This document shows, piece by piece, positions 57,301 to 64,000 of a stretch of 64,000 nucleotides of DNA. Under the pieces are notes generated by a model that was given only the letters and a program-made list of their open reading frames with translations, was not told the origin of the DNA and ran no database searches. The DNA comes from Leptasterias polaris. Lineage: Eukaryota > Echinodermata > Asteroidea > Forcipulatida > Asteriidae. Location of the stretch: positions 744,001 through 808,000 of the forward strand of contig JAZGTN010000094.1 of NCBI GenBank assembly GCA_037783415.1. Reading direction: 5' to 3'. Numbering within the stretch: position 1 is the first letter of the stretch; every line of letters begins with the position of its first letter. A program made the position numbers and the translations under genes.

Positions 57301-60300
57301 TCCCGCCCCCAGACCTGGAACCTTGCCTGTGGATTGGGTTTTTCCCCTCTGTGGACCCAAGTTGGGAGTCCCGCCCCCAGACCTGGAACCTTGCCTGTGG
57401 ATTGGGTTTTTCCCCTCTGTGGACCCAAGTTGGGAGTCCCGCCCCCAGACCTGGAACCTTGCATGTGGATTGGGTTTTTCCCCTCTGTGGACCCAAGTTG
57501 GGAGTCCCGCCCCCAGACCTGGAACCTTGCCTGTGGATTGGGTTTTTCCCCTCTGTGGACCCAAGTTGGGAGTCCCGCCCCCAGACCTGGAACCTTGCAT
57601 GTGGATTGGGTTTTTCCCCTCTGTGGACCCAAGTTGGACTCCCGCCCCCAGACCTGGAACCTTGCGTGTGGATTGGGTTTTTCCCCTCTGTGGACCCAAG
57701 TTGGAGTCCCGCCCCCAGACCTGGAACCTTGCAAGTGGATTGGGTTTTTCCCCTCTGTGGACCCAAGTTGGACTCCCGTCCCCAGACCTGGAACCTTGCG
57801 TGTGGATTGGGTTTTTCCCCTCTGTGGACCCAAGTTGGAGTCCCGCCCCCAGACCTGGAACCTTGCATGTGGATTGGGTTTTTCCCCTCTGTGGACCCAA
57901 GTTGGGAGTCCCGCCCCCAGACCTGGAACCTTGCGTGTGGATTGGGTTTTTCCCCTCTGTGGACCCAAGTTGGACTCCCGCCCCCAGACCTGGAACCTTG
58001 CGTGTGGATTGGGTTTTTCCCCTCTGTGGACCCAAGTTGGACTCCGGCCCCCAGACCTGGAACCTTGCATGTGGATTGGGTTTTTCCCCTCTGTGGACCC
58101 AAGTTGGACTCCCGCCCCCAGACCTGGAACCTTGCGTGTGGATTGGGTTTTTCCCCTCCGTGGACCCAAGTTGGAGTCCCGCCCCCAGACCTGGAACCTT
58201 GCGTGTGGATTGGGTTTTTCCCCTCTGTGGACCCAAGTTGGACTCCCGCCCCCAGACCTGGAACCTTGCGTGTGGATTGGGTTTTTCCCCTCTGTGGACC
58301 CAAGTTGGACTCCCGCCCCCAGACCTGGAACCTTGCGTGTGGATTGGGTTTTTCCCCTCCGTGGACCCAAGTTGGAGTCCCGCCCCCAGACCTGGAACCT
58401 TGCGTGTGGATTGGGTTTTTCCCCTCCGTGGACCCAAGTTGGAGTCCCGCCCCCAGACCTGGAACCTTGCCTGTGGATTGGGTTTTTCCCCTCTGTGGAC
58501 CCAAGTTGGGAGTCCCGCCCCCAGACCTGGAACCTTGCATGTGGATTGGGTTTTTCCCCTCTGTGGACCCAAGTTGGACTCCCGCCCCCAGACCTGGAAC
58601 CTTGCGTGTGGATTGGGTTTTTCCCCTCTGTGGACCCAAGTTGGACTCCCGCCCCCAGACCTGGAACCTTGCATGTGGATTGGGTTTTTCCCCTCTGTGG
58701 ACCCAAGTTGGAGTCCCGCCCCCAGACCTGGAACCTTGCATGTGGATTGGGTTTTTCCCCTCTGTGGACGAAGTTGGAGTCCCGCCCCCAGACCTGGAAC
58801 CTTGCGTGTGGATTGGGTTTTTTCCCTCTGTGGACCCAAGTTGGAGTCCCGCTCCCAGACCTGGAACCTTGCGTGTGGATTGGGTTTTTCCCCTCTGTGG
58901 ACCCAAGTTGGAGTCCCGCCCCCAGACCTGGAACCTTGCTTGTGGATTGGGTTTTTCCCCTCTGTGGACCCAAGTTGGACTCCCGCCCCCAGACCTGGAA
59001 CCTTGCATGTGGATTGGGTTTTTCCCCTCTGTGGACCCAAGTTGGACTCCCGCCCCCAGACCTGGAACCTTGCGTGTGGATTGGGTTTTTCCCCTCCGTG
59101 GACCCAAGTTGGAGTCCCGCCCCCAGACCTGGAACCTTGCGTGTGGATTGGGTTTTTCCCCTCTGTGGACCCAAGTTGGACTCCCGCCCCCAGACCTGGA
59201 ACCTTGCGTGTGGATTGGGTTTTTCCCCTCCGTGGACCCAAGTTGGAGTCCCGCCCCCAGACCTGGAACCTTGCATGTGGATTGGGTTTTTCCCCTCTGT
59301 GGACCCAAGTTGGACTCCCGCCCCCAGACCTGGAACCTTGCGTGTGGATTGGGTTTTTCCCCTCTGTGGACCCAAGTTGGAGTCCCGCCCCCAGACCTGG
59401 AACCTTGCAAGTGGATTGGGTTTTTCCCCTCTGTGGACCCAAGTTGGACTCCCGCCCCCAGACCTGGAACCTTGCGTGTGGATTGGGTTTTTCCCCTCTG
59501 TGGACCCAAGTTGGAGTCCCGCCCCCAGACCTGGAACCTTGCATGTGGATTGGGTTTTTCCCCTCTGTGGACCCAAGTTGGGAGTCCCGCCCCCAGACCT
59601 GGAACCTTGCATGTGGATTGGGTTTTTCCCCTCTGTGGACCCAAGTTGGACTCCCGCCCCCAGACCTGGAACCTTGCGTGTGGATTGGGTTTTTCCCCTC
59701 TGTGGACCCAAGTTGGACTCCGGCCCCCAGACCTGGAACCTTGCATGTGGATTGGGTTTTTCCCCTCTGTGGACCCAAGTTGGACTCCCGCCCCCAGACC
59801 TGGAACCTTGCGTGTGGATTGGGTTTTTCCCCTCTGTGGACCCAAGTTGGAGTCCCGCCCCCAGACCTGGAACCTTGCATGTGGATTGGGTTTTTCCCCT
59901 CTGTGGACGAAGTTGGAGTCCCGCCCCCAGACCTGGAACCTTGCGTGTGGATTGGGTTTTTCCCCTCTGTGGACCCAAGTTGGAGTCCCGCTCCCAGACC
60001 TGGAACCTTGCGTGTGGATTGGGTTTTTCCCCTCTGTGGACCCAAGTTGGAGTCCCGCCCCCAGACCTGGAACCTTGCTTGTGGATTGGGTTTTTCCCCT
60101 CTGTGGACCCAAGTTGGACTCCCGCCCCCAGACCTGGAACCTTGCATGTGGATTGGGTTTTTCCCCTCTGTGGACCCAAGTTGGACTCCCGCCCCCAGAC
60201 CTGGAACCTTGCGTGTGGATTGGGTTTTTCCCCTCCGTGGACCCAAGTTGGAGTCCCGCCCCCAGACCTGGAACCTTGCGTGTGGATTGGGTTTTTCCCC

Positions 60301-63300
60301 TCTGTGGACCCAAGTTGGACTCCCGCCCCCAGACCTGGAACCTTGCGTGTGGATTGGGTTTTTCCCCTCCGTGGACCCAAGTTGGAGTCCCGCCCCCAGA
60401 CCTGGAACCTTGCCTGTGGATTGGGTTTTTCCCCTCTGTGGACCCAAGTTGGGAGTCCCGCCCCCAGACCTGGAACCTTGCCTGTGGATTGGGTTTTTCC
60501 CCTCTGTGGACCCAAGTTGGGAGTCCCGCCCCCAGACCTGGAACCTTGCATGTGGATTGGGTTTTTCCCCTCTGTGGACCCAAGTTGGACTCCCGCCCCC
60601 AGACCTGGAACCTTGCGTGTGGATTGGGTTTTTCCCCTCTGTGGACCCAAGTTGGAGTCCCGCCCCCAGACCTGGAACCTTGCAAGTGGATTGGGTTTTT
60701 CCCCTCTGTGGACCCAAGTTGGACTCCCGCCCCCAGACCTGGAACCTTGCGTGTGGATTGGGTTTTTCCCCTCTGTGGACCCAAGTTGGAGTCCCGCCCC
60801 CAGACCTGGAACCTTGCATGTGGATTGGGTTTTTCCCCTCTGTGGACCCAAGTTGGAGTCCCGCCCTCAGACCTGGAACCTTGCGTGTGGATTGGGTTTT
60901 TCCCCTCTGTGGACCCAAGTTGGACTCCCGCCCCCAGACCTGGAACCTTGCATGTGGATTGGGTTTTTCCCCTCTGTGGACCCAAGTTGGACTCCCGCCC
61001 CCAGACCTGGAACCTTGCATGTGGATTGGGTTTTCCCCTTTGGGGTTTTCTTTCCACATCTAAACCCGAGTTCTTAATTCCTATCCATCCTGTTATTGGC
61101 GCTTGGGTTGTTGGGTGTGTGAATAAATAAATAAATAAAACACTGTCAAAGGTGTGGTCATTGCAAGGAAGTCCAAGGTTCAAAATTCCTCCTTAAAAAA
61201 ATTAGTTTTGAGCTTTCGTTTGAAGGATGATTGATTATTCTGTATTCAGAGGTCAGAGCAATCCAAACACTCATTACTCTTGTTAAAAAAAAAGCGCCAA
61301 CAAAAATTTCAGGTCTTTACTTCATTTTTTAAATCTAATCTTAACTATGATGATAAATATAAATACTCAAAAGCTACTCCAAACACTCGGTCTTAGATGA
61401 GCTTGGAAAAGCTGGACTGAATGTATTTGGTTCTCACCTCAAAGTCTGCATATTGTTCCTCAGTGAGTGCTTTCTTGCCAACAACCAAGGTACGTAACCC
61501 TTCCCTTGCCATGTTACCACACTGAAATAAACAATCATGACTCATTAGTAACATCATCAAATCAATCACAATACATTTCTTGTACCTCATTCACATACTA
61601 CAACACACAAGACCGTTCTGTCAGTAACATTGGAATCTTTGCTTTTCTGTTATTGCCCAACACCACTCAGTATGCAGTAAGCACCTTAGGTCTACACGTA
61701 TGTACACGTTCAAGTGGTGAACACAATAACTGCTTAATAGTCATCTAAAACATACCCTTCAGCCTATAGAATAAATCAATTTGAAGGATACTTGATATTA
61801 TTCTAATCTTTTTAATGACAAATAACAAACCACAAGGGAAACTGACTGGGTAAATTTTAAATGATTTTGGGTTGAACAAGGAAAAATTGACTAGAGCGGG
61901 ATTTGAACCAACGACCTCCGGATTGACGTGCCGGCGCTCTACCAACTGAGCTATCTAGCCCTATGTTGGCGGTCTCCCTATTTTGTCAATATCCTTGTTC
62001 GGTGGGTGCCAGTCAGAAGCCATTCAACCGTAAACTGCCGTGTAGCCAAGGATCACACCCAAGTATACGATACAACCTGGGAAGCGGCAGCCAGGGGATC
62101 ACCATAAGGGGATGCGACTTTTTATATCAGATATCAAATAACAAACCACAAGGGAAACTGACTGGGTAAATTTCAAATCCCGCTCTAGTCAATTTTTAAT
62201 AACAGTAAGGTGTGAAAGTGAGTGACATCTTTAAAACAAATCTGATTAAAGTTCTGCTTAATCTAATTCAAATCAATATCAGTTACTCATGAATGTCATC
62301 CCCCCAAAAAAAAAAATTTTTAGTATATCACAAACTTTATAGAGAAAGGACAAGTGCTTGTTTTCCTGCTTTCTAAACAATAACATTTAATTTGTGAGAT
62401 GTTTTGAACAGTCTGCTAAATCAATGGAATACCTCTTCATCCAGCCAGTCGTTGTATTGTACAATTGAATTCATGACAGAATCGGCACCTTTCATGAAGA
62501 AGTAAATCTGTCCAGTATTTTCTTCCTGTAAACAAACAACACGATTCAGATTTGTCAACAACCCCAACATGTCAATAGCAAATTTAGTTTCAACTATAAT
62601 CTTCAAGCAAACTTGAATCTTCAATTTTGATTGGTCGATTCATATCGCACCCTGCGTACTGCACTGTTCTAATTCTGCGTATTGCGCAATACTGTGCCTC
62701 AAGTTTGCTTGAAGATAAATTCATAATCCCACTTGCACTCAATATATATATCTTTTACTATGTAACTTGTGCAATATAACAAATTAAGTAGGATTGGAAA
62801 CTTTGCAGTGGGAGTACAATCTAGTGAGGTTTTCAGAGACAACATGTACATAATCTCTCGTTATGAGTTGTGTTGGTTCTGAAAAGAACTGGTGGTTTGA
62901 CAACTTTACATTTACGTTGAGTTGTCAAACCACTGATTCTTCTCAGAACCAACACAACTCATAACGAGAGATTATGTACATGTTGTCACTGCAAACCTCA
63001 CTTGATTTATTACAATAACACAGATTAATGTAGTGCGTCTGTGTACAACATACCATTCCCAGGATAACTAATAATACTTATAACTTTTCCTCTACCACTG
63101 AGCTCACTCAAGAGCTGTTCAGTACACACCCTGATATGAACTTGACTGACACCACAGTGAAGAGCAGACTAAAACCACATGGACTCTCATTGAATTGAAA
63201 TCAACAAACCAACCACTTTCATCAGAACACAGGCCTGGTCCACCATGCTATGACAATGTATACTTACCCTCACAATGATGCCCATCCGCTTGGTCTCAGA

Positions 63301-63429
63301 GGTGAAAGGGAATATCTGAAGAATGGTATAAATGTGGATTTCTCCTGTTGGAGAGCGTAGGGACATGGAGTTAAAATCTCGTTTCACTAACGCAAGACCC
63401 ATGTCTTCAGTCCAAGCCACTAGAGCAAC
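39218..63429 (-). CDS. ATP9A/B: P4-ATPase of the ATP9A/ATP9B (Neo1) class, C-terminal half
   Basis: Putative aminophospholipid flippase of trans-Golgi and endosomal membranes; vertebrate ATP9 proteins act without a CDC50 partner. Eleven exons (63429-63268, 62525-62433, 61521-61438, 46366-46196, 45349-45161, 44822-44678, 44446-44382, 43337-43117, 42465-42357, 40222-39961, 39354-39218) join in phase into 545 codons and a TGA. Features in order: VALVAWTED just after the expected SSPDE; KGAD (66-69) of the nucleotide-binding domain; [21 protein letters not shown] (173-182); [16 protein letters not shown]; hinge GDGGNDVSM (282-290); then six membrane helices (M5-M10); and the tail FSPSTYSKL. Human ATP9A is about 1,047 residues, so actuator domain, DKTGT and M1-M4 lie to the right. 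Intron 61437-46367 carries the giant minisatellite. ATP9A and ATP9B cannot be told apart; invertebrates probably have one. Confidence 0.95.
39548..39699. mobile_element. 152-bp MITE (GGTTCATACTTCCTGC type)
   Basis: Arms of about 45 bp: AGCCCGGTTCATACTTCCTG at the left, mirrored to the right as GGAAGTATCAACCAGGCT, with internal GAATTTGACGTCAC and GTGATGTCAAATTTG. Lies in the last ATP9 intron. Confidence 0.75.
39961..40222 (-). CDS. ATP9A/B: ATP9 exon j (M7-M9)
   Basis: Residues 414-501, [54 protein letters not shown], three hydrophobic spans. Donor GTAAGG, phase 1. The frame runs past the donor as intron. Confidence 0.93.
41040..41186 (-). mobile_element. tRNA-derived SINE in ATP9 intron
   Basis: Minus-strand head from 41181: A box in GGTGGTCTAGTGGTAAGAC and a perfect B box GGTTCGAATCC. 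The acceptor stem CTCGG/CCGAG is only partly paired and the anticodon stem is disrupted, so it is SINE-like and not a working tRNA. The tail (to about 41040) contains GGGAAAGTACTGAG. Confidence 0.7.
42030..42190 (+). mobile_element. tRNA-derived SINE, second family, copy 1
   Basis: GATATTGACAC at 42023, then GGGAGACTGCTAACAT, then a head with A box TAGCTCAGTTGGTAGAGC and B box TGTTCAAACCC, followed by ATTCTAGTCAAT. The same order of blocks is found on the minus strand at 62000-61860. Confidence 0.75.
42357..42465 (-). CDS. ATP9A/B: ATP9 exon i
   Basis: Residues 377-413, [18 protein letters not shown] then [11 protein letters not shown]. 109 nt, placed by homology to the loop between M6 and M7. 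Confidence 0.92.
43117..43337 (-). CDS. ATP9A/B: ATP9 exon h (M5-M6)
   Basis: Residues 304-377, [34 protein letters not shown], then a hydrophobic span [20 protein letters not shown]. Donor GTAAGT, phase 2. Confidence 0.92.
43541..43812 (-). mobile_element. tRNA-Leu SINE family, copy with 3' tail
   Basis: Minus-strand body matching 2218-2480 (GCGCCACAGCACCTTGTAAA etc.) but without the tRNA head. It keeps the 3' tail: GGGAAAATACTGAGCGCTTT, ACTATATAAGAG, then (ATT)-rich ending at about 43510. The tail resembles the 3' end of the LINE at 24069-26192. Confidence 0.75.
43880..44328. mobile_element. 449-bp MITE (AATACACCAATCCAGTA ends)
   Basis: Perfect 17-bp inverted repeats at 43880-43896 and 44312-44328, extended by GCC and GGCC inside. 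Interior has no transposase; a short minus frame there is a shadow. Intronic in ATP9. Confidence 0.8.
44382..44446 (-). CDS. ATP9A/B: ATP9 exon g (hinge GDGGND)
   Basis: Residues 282-303, [21 protein letters not shown] 65-nt microexon-like piece carrying the Mg-binding hinge aspartates. Acceptor AATCAG, donor GTAATA. Confidence 0.92.
44678..44822 (-). CDS. ATP9A/B: ATP9 exon f
   Basis: Residues 234-282, [20 protein letters not shown] to [10 protein letters not shown]. Donor GTCAGT (C at +3), phase 1. Confidence 0.92.
45161..45349 (-). CDS. ATP9A/B: ATP9 exon e (TGD motif)
   Basis: Residues 171-233, [20 protein letters not shown] to ITGESLD. TGD belongs to the phosphorylation domain. Acceptor ATTACAG, donor GTAAGT. 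Confidence 0.93.
45462..46052. mobile_element. 591-bp MITE (TTCATACTTGCTGCG ends)
   Basis: Ends AGGCCAATTCATACTTGCTG at the left and CGCAGCAAGTATGAACCAGC at the right. The terminus GGCTGGTTCATACTT is shared with 39548-39699, so the two belong to one superfamily although the interiors differ. Intronic in ATP9. Confidence 0.75.
46196..46366 (-). CDS. ATP9A/B: ATP9 exon d
   Basis: Residues 114-170, [17 protein letters not shown] then [19 protein letters not shown] and LLKNAGIK. Acceptor TTTACAG about 180 bp inside the left edge of the minisatellite. Confidence 0.93.
46849..49860. repeat. 1005-bp higher-order repeat (15 units), about 3 copies
   Basis: Rare variants recur at exactly 1,005-bp intervals: TTTACCCTCC at 47601, 48606, 49611; GGACGAAGTT at 46743, 47748, 48753; AAGTTTGAGT at 46813, 47818, 48823. 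Neighbouring copies look identical except for a few bases (for example CAAACC or CAGACC near 47234 and 48239). Confidence 0.9.
48244..56420. repeat. 4,099-bp tandem segmental duplication inside the minisatellite
   Basis: Variant positions recur at +4,099: TTTACCCTCC 48606/52705, 49611/53710, 50688/54787; GATTGAG 49871/53970 and 50948/55047; GCAAGTGG 51281/55380 and 52153/56252. The correspondence breaks at about 48240 versus 52340 and again at 52325 versus 56424, so the two blocks lie head to tail. A 1,077-bp step (GATTGAG 49871 to 50948) is nested in each. Confidence 0.88.
61041..61140. other. Minisatellite right flank with (AATA)n tail
   Basis: After the last decayed unit comes a 75-bp segment and then GAATAAATAAATAAATAAA (61120-61138), which looks like the tail of a retroposed sequence. 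Origin unknown. Confidence 0.4.
61438..61521 (-). CDS. ATP9A/B: ATP9 exon c
   Basis: Residues 86-113, [19 protein letters not shown] to DFE. 84 nt, phase 0. Its donor GTGAGA starts the 15.1 kb intron with the minisatellite. Confidence 0.93.
61815..62125 (-). mobile_element. Long tRNA-derived SINE, second family, copy 2 (possible composite head)
   Basis: Minus strand. An upstream domain 62110-61990 (GCTGCCGCTTCCCAGG, ATCGTATACTTGGGTGTG) leads into GGATATTGACAAAATAGGGA and GACCGCC. The tRNA-like head follows (A box TAGCTCAGTTGGTAGAGCG, B box GGTTCAAATCCC), then CTCTAGTCAATTTTTCC. The 3' part (61822-61865) is repeated directly at 62130-62172, and ATTGACTAGAGCGGG (61886) is inverted at 62180-62195. 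Confidence 0.7.
62433..62525 (-). CDS. ATP9A/B: ATP9 exon b (KGAD motif)
   Basis: Residues 55-85, [20 protein letters not shown] to NDWLDEE. KGAD contacts ATP in P-type ATPases. 93 nt, phase 0. Confidence 0.93.
62599..62716. mobile_element. 118-bp MITE (ATCTTCAAGCAAACTTGA)
   Basis: Perfect 18-bp inverted ends at 62599-62616 and 62699-62716. Interior contains repeated GCGTA/CTGC words. In the ATP9 intron between exons a and b. Confidence 0.7.
62823..63002. mobile_element. 180-bp hairpin element, arms about 83 bp
   Basis: Left arm AGTGAGGTTTTCAGAGACAA onwards, right arm its complement to 63002, about 94% identical, with a loop of about 14 bases (TTACATTTACGTTG). A very recent fold-back or palindromic MITE in an ATP9 intron. 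Confidence 0.85.
63268..63429 (-). CDS. ATP9A/B: ATP9 exon a (nucleotide-binding domain)
   Basis: Fragment residues 1-54, [18 protein letters not shown] through [16 protein letters not shown]. Acceptor TTTTCAG, donor GTAAGT, phase 0 both ends. The preceding exon, ending in SSPDE, is outside the window. Confidence 0.93.
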
Positions 63430-63684
63430 CTGAAAATGTAACAAGGACATTTTAAGACCCATTAAAAGGCAACTAGTGGTCAATCAGGTTTTATTCTTTA
63501 TGGAAATAAACAATTAGATATGCATAGCAACTGTTAATTTATGCTATCCTTGGATAATTAAAAATTATACAACATAACACCACATACAAAGATTACAGTA
63601 TTTGTAGTATTTGCAGTATATTTCAGTCAATATTGTCTGTCCTTATCTCTAACTTAGATATCATGACTGTTGACTGGTTTGTCT
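63430..63684. other. ATP9 intron, nothing recognised
   Basis: AT-rich intron upstream of exon a. No further ATP9 exon found; the SSPDE exon must lie beyond the window. Confidence 0.6.
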
Positions 63685-64000
63685 AGAGGAAGGGAAGTGA
63701 CAATTTCAATTTTGTAATGCACTCATTTTCCTATAGATAGAGTCGTTATGTGAGTGGGGAAAAACTTATAAGTTTCTAACCTCACATTAAAATGGTGTAA
63801 ATTACAATTGCATTCGATACCCTTCCAGTGCAAAAATTGTCAATATCAAAAACATCTGATGACATAATTCTGAGAAAAATGGGTCACTACATTGTTGTAC
63901 AGGAATGTTTTGGTTCATAATTGACATTTTCTGAGCAAAATTTGAAACAAGACGTCATTGTAATTAAACAACTAACGGATCTTTACATTCCAAGGAGGAA
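63685..64000. mobile_element. Third arm of the 37021-37530 repeat family, cut by window end
   Basis: TTTTGTAATGCACTCATTTT, TTTCTAACCTCACATTAAAA, TGGTGTAAAT and GATACCCTTCCAGTGCAA match both arms of 37021-37530, in the left-arm orientation. The second arm may lie right of the window. Confidence 0.7.

Larger units (their letters stand above)
46545..61040. repeat. Giant 67-bp minisatellite with higher-order repeats in an ATP9 intron
   Basis: About 216 tandem copies. The plus-strand unit reads CCCGCCCCCAGACCTGG, AACCTTGCATGTGGATTGGG, TTTTTCCCCTCTGTGG, ACCCAAGTTGGACT. Common variants are GCGTG/GCTTG/GCCTG/GCAAG for GCATG, GGAGT or GGGAGT (68 bp) for GGACT, CTCCGTGG for CTCTGTGG, TTTACCC for TTTCCCC, and GACGAAG (66 bp). 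The unit is GC-rich whereas both flanks are AT-rich. Neither strand of the basic unit contains TAA, TAG or TGA, and 67 is not a multiple of 3, so giant frames of up to 3,527 codons run through in every phase on both strands. None has an independent start context, family match or splice evidence. The array is bounded by a partial unit at 46533-46560 and a decayed one at 61020-61045. Confidence 0.98.

Noticed and set aside
46545..61040. CRISPR-like array
   Set aside because: Units are contiguous with no unique spacers, and the genome is animal.
46418..61183. Some 25 very long open frames (up to 3,527 codons) on both strands
   Set aside because: They are by-products of a stop-free 67-bp tandem repeat: present in all phases on both strands, no protein family, and they lie in an intron whose flanking exons splice in frame.
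61885..61965. Functional tRNA gene on the minus strand
   Set aside because: The same head plus upstream and downstream blocks recur at 42030, so it is a dispersed SINE; position 33 is not T and the anticodon stem has a mismatch.

Overview
The window is animal (metazoan) nuclear DNA: genes are split into short exons with GT-AG introns, the intergenic DNA is AT-rich, and it is dense in non-autonomous transposons, tRNA-derived SINEs and a CR1/L2-like LINE. The repeat flavour (short inverted-repeat elements starting GGGGTCGATTTCACAAAG or GGGCCCAA, SINE heads of the type TAGATAGCTCAGTTGG) and the gene set fit a marine invertebrate deuterostome. An echinoderm, perhaps a sea star, is my best guess, but I cannot prove it without database searches.

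Three host genes are supported. (1) 56-12350, minus strand: the N-terminal three quarters of the peroxisomal Lon protease LONP2. Twelve exons were placed by homology and all splice phases close into one 651-codon frame. The proteolytic domain lies left of the window. (2) 20832-22340, plus strand: an uninterrupted coding exon for a type II Golgi carbohydrate 6-O-sulfotransferase of the CHST1/CHST3 group, with both PAPS-binding motifs. (3) 39218-63429, minus strand: the C-terminal half of an ATP9A/ATP9B-type P4-ATPase (Neo1 class putative lipid flippase). Eleven exons encode 545 residues and a stop; the N-terminal half lies right of the window. The three genes have no obvious joint function (peroxisomal proteolysis, Golgi sulfation, Golgi/endosomal lipid transport).

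Layout: 0-12.35 kb LONP2 with SINE and inverted-repeat insertions in its introns; 12.35-20.8 kb a transposon graveyard with at least seven different inverted-repeat elements; 20.8-22.3 kb the sulfotransferase; 24.07-26.19 kb a 5'-truncated LINE with an open reverse-transcriptase frame, followed directly by a PIF/Harbinger-like MITE; 26.8-39.2 kb AT-rich non-coding DNA with two minisatellites and three inverted-repeat elements; 39.2-64 kb ATP9.

The outstanding structure is at about 46545-61040: a 14.5 kb, roughly 216-copy minisatellite with a 67-bp unit, contained wholly within one 15.1 kb intron of the ATP9 gene. It is GC-rich in AT-rich surroundings and has hierarchical higher-order organisation: 67 bp, then about 1005 and 1077 bp, then a tandem 4,099-bp block. 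The base unit has no stop trinucleotide on either strand, so overlapping pseudo-ORFs of up to about 3,500 codons appear in all frames. These ORFs should not be annotated as proteins.
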